This document shows positions 43,201 to 45,999 of a stretch of DNA of 45,999 bases, piece by piece; positions within the stretch are counted from its first letter, which is position 1; the number at the start of each line of letters is the position of its first letter. The notes under the pieces were generated by a model that worked only from the letters and a program-made list of their open reading frames with translations, was not told the origin of the DNA and ran no database searches. The translations under genes were made by a program, and so were the position numbers. Source of the stretch: Opitutus sp. GAS368 (GTDB lineage Bacteria > Verrucomicrobiota > Verrucomicrobiia > Opitutales > Opitutaceae); contig CAMDOF010000046.1 in assembly GCA_945903465.1 (NCBI GenBank), positions 1-45,999 of the forward strand, given 5' to 3'.

Positions 43201-43845
43201 GAGCCAGCGCCCATCTGCGCTCCATGCGAGCGACTGCACGGCGTCGATATGGGCAGCCGTTTGGTGGAGCACCGGAAAGTCTGGCGAGGAAGTGTCGTGG
43301 AAAACGATCGCGCCCCCACGCCCCACGGCCAACCGCTTGGCTGCTGGGTCCAAGGCCAGCGCGAGAATGGGATGATAGGTTGCCGGCAGAGGGGAAAGCG
43401 GCACGGGCTTGGTTTCTTCCTCAGTCAAGGCCGCCTGATCCCAGGGCAGACCGCTTTGAATCCAACTTCGAAGTAGCTGCATCTGCGGCTCCGTCAGTTG
43501 TTTTTCCGGGGGCATGTGCGGATCGGCGTCCGCTAAAAGGACGTTCGCCAAGGGGCTGTTATCGGGCCGGCCGAGTTCGACGACCGGTCCGCTCGCGCTG
43601 CCACGGAGCAGGGACTCTCGCGAAGTTAGGACGAGCCCCCCTTTTTTCTTCTTCTCGTTATGGCACGAAAAACATTCCCCTTTTAAAAGCAGCATGGCGT
43701 CACGGCTGGGGCTGCTGGCCGCTGGAGCGCTCGGCGGAAGCGCGCTCGCCCCAGCGAGGCCGGGTGCTAGGCCGACGACCAACCCGACGCAAAAAAACGA
43801 CAAGTAGTTCAACCAACAACGGCGGAGCGAAACGTGCTGAATCAC
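40270..43845 (-). CDS. PSCyt1 - WD40 - BIG2 - DUF1549 - DUF1553 protein
   Basis: This is a 1191-residue exported protein from GTG 43845. Domains in order: a signal sequence (about 1-40), a planctomycete-type cytochrome domain PSCyt1 with C-F-S-C-H (C58, C61, H62) and P-H-M-P-P, and WD40 repeats (about 165-475; e.g. G-H-G-A-Q-V-L-S-V-A-F-N, L-N-V-W-D-V). A second cytochrome-like module has C-S-T-G-S-C-H (505-511), where the spacing is C-x4-C-H. A BIG2-like Ig domain (about 615-690), DUF1549 (about 700-910) and DUF1553 (about 930-1185) follow. It is the first gene of an operon with DUF1501. The biochemical role is unknown; a large extracytoplasmic haem-binding complex is a reasonable inference. 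Confidence 0.93.
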   Translation of the reverse strand: MIQHVSLRRCWLNYLSFFCVGLVVGLAPGLAGASALPPSAPAASSPSRDAMLLLKGECFSCHNEKKKKGGLVLTSRESLLRGSASGPVVELGRPDNSPLANVLLADADPHMPPEKQLTEPQMQLLRSWIQSGLPWDQAALTEEETKPVPLSPLPATYHPILALALDPAAKRLAVGRGGAIVFHDTSSPDFPVLHQTAAHIDAVQSLAWSADGRWLASGAFRRIVLWNSESFEAQREWTAELRGKVTALQFSPDGSQLVLADGVAGKSGFVRVIGLPEGRILSTWLAHDDTIFGLDFNREGTRLVTAGGDKLIKVWELASRKELARLEGHGAQVLSVAFNPEATQVASGGADQELNVWDVQTGEKLISLGTHTSAVTAVRWPGDGKTIVAATHQGAVFTYTNLQPHAGTERSKGGDEKKIGDAGDTLFCAVSTLSPSTIFSGGHSGQVQVWSGEGKLVAKLAPQPAEGQTAPEPAGASATAKFGSSALPPLSFLRDVLPVLNRAGCSTGSCHAKAEGQNGFKLSVFSYDPKADYDAIVKGARGRRVFPSAPEQSLIVQKPTTAIDHEGGRRIEPGSEFHQVLVQWIREGMAYRGVNEPELQRITVSPHTSVYHKKSERRLTVEAHYSDGGTRDVTRLAAFASNDLEIAAVNADGHVRVGAVSGQGVIVARYMGFVADAQVTVPAEHLIPESRYASLPKNNFIDELAYAQFQRIGLLPSELCTDAEFLRRAKLDAVGLLPTPEEVQAFTADPSSKKREALIARILEEPAYADYWASKWADLVRPNPDRVGLKSVFILDQWLRQSFRKNQPYDQFVRDILLAEGNNHRDGPAVIYRDRREPADRATMFSQLFLGTRLECARCHNHPNEKWTQNDFYQFAAFFGSLKQKGAAISPPISAGTETFYFAAGGTVKHPVSGEVMVPRPLEGSYEPEPTGSDPRRALVDSLTAADNPYFAPAAVNRVWANFFGRGLVESVDDFRISNPCVNPPLLSALARDFVVHGYDLKQLMRTIMGSRLYQLSSTPNEFNRADTRNFSRAYRRRLPAEVLLDAVNDATGGADTFTGMPLGTRAMQAWTFKIESHFMDAFSRPDPSMDPPCERDTHISVVQSLHLMNSKALQAKLSGNGGRARALADSAKSPDEVVTQLYLTTVNRAPNSDELAVATAAFTAEKATRQSATEDVFWALLNSAEFVFNH

Positions 43846-44435
43846 GGTGGGCGTTAGGGGAGCGGGGCGGGCGCAATGCCATTCATGTCAACGGGAGTTT
43901 TCAACGTTTGTCGGCGCGTTTCAACGATAACCTGAGATTCTTCGCAGGTTCGGGTGGGAAGGGCGATGATCGTGGTTGGGTGGGGGATGACCCTTGAGCA
44001 AGTATTGCACGGACTTTTGGGGATGGGGACAGCAGTGACGCGTGACGCGGTGCGAGTATGCGCTGAGGGCGGCGCCGCGCGTGGCGAGATAGACGGCTGT
44101 CGGACTGACAGATTTTTCAAAAAGCCGACGCCACAGAATCGCTTAGGCGGCATTTTCTTGGAGGGGTCTGATAAATTTAATGGGCTAAAATTCAGGAAAA
44201 CGAGTGGAATACCCCTAAAGTCCGACCGGCTGCTAGACAGCTTGGTGCGACGCTCGCGCAGGCGAAACCCCAACCGGGGTAAGAATGCGCCGCGCGTGGC
44301 GAGCTGGACGGCTTGGTGCGACTGTCGGTCGGAAGAGACGGCCGGATTATGGTCCGCCGCGAGTATCGCTGCCGGCCGGGCGGTGAGCGGTTACCATCAT
44401 GTCGCGAGGAACACGTCTGGGGGCGATCCGCTTAA
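43846..44435. other. 590-bp intergenic region with degenerate repeats
   Basis: An open frame on the plus strand crosses this region but shows no coding character or family feature before 44436. Short direct repeats occur at 44072-44088 with 44287-44303 and at 44236-44251 with 44307-44322. A weak hairpin CTGTC/GACAG (44097-44111) followed by five T residues may be a minor terminator. It must hold the promoter of the minus-strand DUF1553 operon near 43850-43980. Confidence 0.55.
44072..44322. repeat. Short degenerate direct repeats
   Basis: GCGCCGCGCGTGGCGAG occurs at 44072-44088 and 44287-44303, each followed by a related GACGGCT. GCTTGGTGCGAC occurs near 44240-44251 and 44311-44322. They look like remnants of a dispersed intergenic element. 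Confidence 0.5.
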
Positions 44436-44991
44436 ATGTCCGCTCCGCCCGGGCAGCTTCGCTCCTTCGCGGTCGTCCCAGATACCGCCGAGATCGCCAC
44501 GCTCCTCGTCGCGCGCAACCTCCCGCGCACCCACCAGCACCCTTGGGCCCACGGACCGCTCGCCCCCGCCGTCACCGTCGTGGTGGACGCCCGCACCGGC
44601 ACCACCTATCCGGTCGTCCCATCCCCCCCGGTCCCGCGCCCCGGTCCCGCGCCCCGCTTCCGCGGACCTCACGTATCCAAAAATCCATGACGAGGCGCTC
44701 CGCTTCCGCGCCGTTGCCATGGACCCGCGGGACGACTTCGATCAGACCGGCTTCGCGCGGCCGCGCGCCCCCGTCGATCCCTCGTACGAGCCTGGGCAAG
44801 GAGAGTTGTTTACCGACGACTGCCCCCAGCCCGCTGCCGCCGCGAGCGAACCGGTCTTCTGGACGGAGACCACCCGCCCCGACGTCCAGAGCCACCCGCC
44901 GGCCGCCGCCGCCGCTGACCTTGCCGCCGACACTGCCCGCGCCGACCCCACGGCTGGCGACGTGCCCGCCGACGCATCGGAACCTGCCTGA
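44436..44991 (+). pseudogene. Small unknown gene split by a 13-bp tandem duplication
   Basis: ATG 44436 opens a frame with strongly GC-biased third positions that stops at 44688-44690. From about 44656 a second frame, offset by one base, continues with the same bias to the stop at 44989-44991. Between them lies a perfect 13-bp tandem duplication (44630-44642 and 44643-44655). Removing one copy joins the two frames into one 180-residue protein reading P-V-P-R-P-A-S-A-D-L-T-Y-P-K-I-H across the junction. The product has V-T-V-V-V-D-A-R-T-G-T-T-Y-P early, Y-P-K-I-H-D-E-A-L-R-F-R in the middle and an Ala/Asp/Pro-rich tail. No family was recognised. It is called a frameshifted gene, possibly reversible. 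ATG 44719 could give a separate 90-residue product. Confidence 0.7.
44630..44655 (+). repeat. Exact 13-bp tandem duplication causing a frameshift
   Basis: GGTCCCGCGCCCC is present twice in direct contact, just after a run of seven C (44623-44629). Thirteen is not a multiple of three, so the second copy shifts the frame by one base. Confidence 0.95.
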
Positions 44992-45283
44992 GGAAATTTT
45001 AAAAACGGTGGCTCCTTGACTCCGAGCGGTCCGGAGGTCTGCCTCCGCAATCGCACCCCCGCGATGATTGCCCACCCAAACGGCAACCAGCGCCTCGATT
45101 CGCACCTGAAATCTCCCTTTCCGTCCCAGCCGTTCCGCGCCCCAAGACCAGCCTCCGCCAACCCGCCGCCATCTCAAAATGGACTCATTTACGGCTAACT
45201 CATCCAAACCCCACCATGCCCGGCCCTTTAAACCCCGCCCACCCGCAAATCCAGTTTCCTAGGAATAAAACCGCCCATTTAGT
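44992..45283. promoter_or_regulatory. Leader region of the TonB receptor gene
   Basis: This 292-bp gap contains no supported gene on either strand. A minus-strand open frame here is the antisense image of the preceding gene. The last 45 bp (tcctaggaataaaa and onward) are A/T-rich and contain AGGA about 21 bases before the ATG at 45284, a distant and weak ribosome-binding candidate. Confidence 0.4.
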
Positions 45284-45999
45284 ATGAAACGAAACTCCAC
45301 TTTAATCCTGCTTTGTACCTGGTCTGTCTTGGCGTTGGCCGGCCGACCGACCTCCAACGCCGCGGACAGCAGCGCCAGCGGAGCGTCGTCCCGGCAAAGC
45401 GCCACCATCACGGGACAGATCTCCAATGCGGCGACCGCGGCCTATCTCGAAGGGGCGCGAATCGAAGTGCGGGAGACCGGCCGCCAGACGCTGGCCGATC
45501 GGGAAGGGCGTTACGCGATGGTCACCCCTGCCGGCAGCGTGACCTTGCTCGTCTCGTACACGGGGCTGACGTCGCAGACGTTCGCCGTGACCCTGATGGA
45601 CGGCCAGACGCTGGTCCAAAATGTTGGCCTTACCTCCGAAATTTATAAAATGGCGGCGCTGGTCGTCGACGGGGAGAGGGAGGGCAGCGCCCTTGCGACC
45701 ACCCGCCAGCGCCAGGCCGCCAACTTGAAAAACGTCGTGGCCGGCGATGCGTTCGGCACCGCGACCGAGGACAACGTCGGCGCCTTTTTGCAACGGTTGC
45801 CGGGTTTGAACATCATCAGCGACACGGGCCTGGTGCGCGAGGTGATGGTGCGGGGGATCAGCTCGAGCCTCAACACCGTCGAGATGGACGGCGTGCAGAT
45901 GGCCAACACCAATTCCTCCGGCACCAACCGGTTCTTCGACTTTCTGCAGGCTTCGCTTTCGATGGTCGAGAGCATCGAGGTGACGAAGGCACCGACGCC
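45284..45999 (+). CDS. TonB-dependent receptor, N-terminal part (3' end missing)
   Basis: The frame is open from ATG 45284 to the end of the window (238 codons), so the beta-barrel lies outside. A signal peptide (about 1-26, M-K-R-N-S-T-L-I-L-L to N-A-A) is followed by a carboxypeptidase-regulatory-like domain (about 41-118; T-I-T-G-Q-I-S, then D-R-E-G-R-Y). The plug domain starts near 140: N-V-G-A-F-L-Q-R-L-P-G-L, V-M-V-R-G-I-S-S-S-L, V-E-M-D-G-V-Q-M and I-E-V-T-K-A-P-T. It is an outer-membrane receptor for TonB/ExbBD-driven uptake. The regulatory-like domain places it near SusC/oligosaccharide or large-substrate receptors, but the ligand cannot be told. Confidence 0.93.
   Translation, partial: MKRNSTLILLCTWSVLALAGRPTSNAADSSASGASSRQSATITGQISNAATAAYLEGARIEVRETGRQTLADREGRYAMVTPAGSVTLLVSYTGLTSQTFAVTLMDGQTLVQNVGLTSEIYKMAALVVDGEREGSALATTRQRQAANLKNVVAGDAFGTATEDNVGAFLQRLPGLNIISDTGLVREVMVRGISSSLNTVEMDGVQMANTNSSGTNRFFDFLQASLSMVESIEVTKAPT

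Noticed and set aside
43954..44435. 5' extension of the downstream frame of the split gene
   Set aside because: The open frame upstream of 44436 has low coding quality and crosses intergenic repeats. The 13-bp duplication gives a better explanation for the gene start.
44623..44629. Run of seven C as a programmed frameshift or polymerase-slippage site
   Set aside because: It is possible, but the adjoining exact 13-bp duplication alone accounts for the one-base frame offset, so slippage at the C run is not needed.
44572..45207. 211-codon open frame on the minus strand
   Set aside because: It is antisense to the split gene at 44436-44991. The plus-strand frames show the normal GC3 bias, and this one is Gly/Arg-rich without motifs.

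Overview
The window looks like a chromosomal segment of a GC-rich Gram-negative bacterium of the PVC group, most likely a verrucomicrobium of the Opitutaceae type. This is inferred from gene content. It carries a planctomycete/verrucomicrobial DUF1549/DUF1553 - DUF1501 - pre-peptidase operon, several PQQ-like beta-propellers opening with a W-P-x-(W/F)-R-G motif, a formylglycine sulfatase, a TonB-dependent receptor with a carboxypeptidase-regulatory-like domain, and an MBG/Ig-repeat surface protein. No rRNA, tRNA, transposase or integrase was seen, and no CRISPR array was accepted. Both edge genes are cut by the window.

Layout. 1-5600: the 3' part of a giant secreted repeat protein with a 1029-bp tandem duplication. 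5601-8311: a YndJ-like membrane protein (5998-6975) followed by about 1.3 kb of repeat-rich non-coding DNA. 8312-9415: queA. 9496-13594 (minus): an aas-like acyltransferase/acyl-activating enzyme, then an overlapping ATPase + TOPRIM-like pair, which is the best candidate for an under-described two-gene system. 13729-19264 (minus): caa3-type cytochrome oxidase genes ctaC-ctaD-ctaE-ctaF closed by a strong terminator, plus ctaG. An azurin-like cupredoxin (19550-20011) diverges from ctaC and has its own terminator.

20348-28887 (all minus): sulfatase, MFS transporter, two PQQ-like propellers, a CPA2-type cation/proton antiporter and a third PQQ-like propeller. 28888-29496: intergenic DNA with three copies of a 26-bp GC-rich near-palindrome. 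29497-33809 (plus): an RND efflux adaptor lipoprotein and pump in an ATGA-overlapping operon. 34390-36667 (plus): a secreted jelly-roll-like protein and a Tat-exported enolase-superfamily protein. 36920-43845 (minus): a three-gene operon of a large PSCyt1/WD40/BIG2/DUF1549/DUF1553 protein, a Tat-exported DUF1501 protein and a PPC-domain protein. 44436-44991: a small gene split by an exact 13-bp tandem duplication. 45284-end: the N-terminus of a TonB-dependent receptor.

How the genes work together. The cox cluster forms a terminal oxidase whose subunit II has its own cytochrome c domain, and the neighbouring cupredoxin is a plausible electron carrier. Many of the other products are predicted to be exported (sulfatase, propellers, DUF1501/DUF1553 set, TonB receptor), which fits a polysaccharide- or glycan-using lifestyle. 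That last point is inference from family associations. All family assignments were made by reading the sequence, with no database search.
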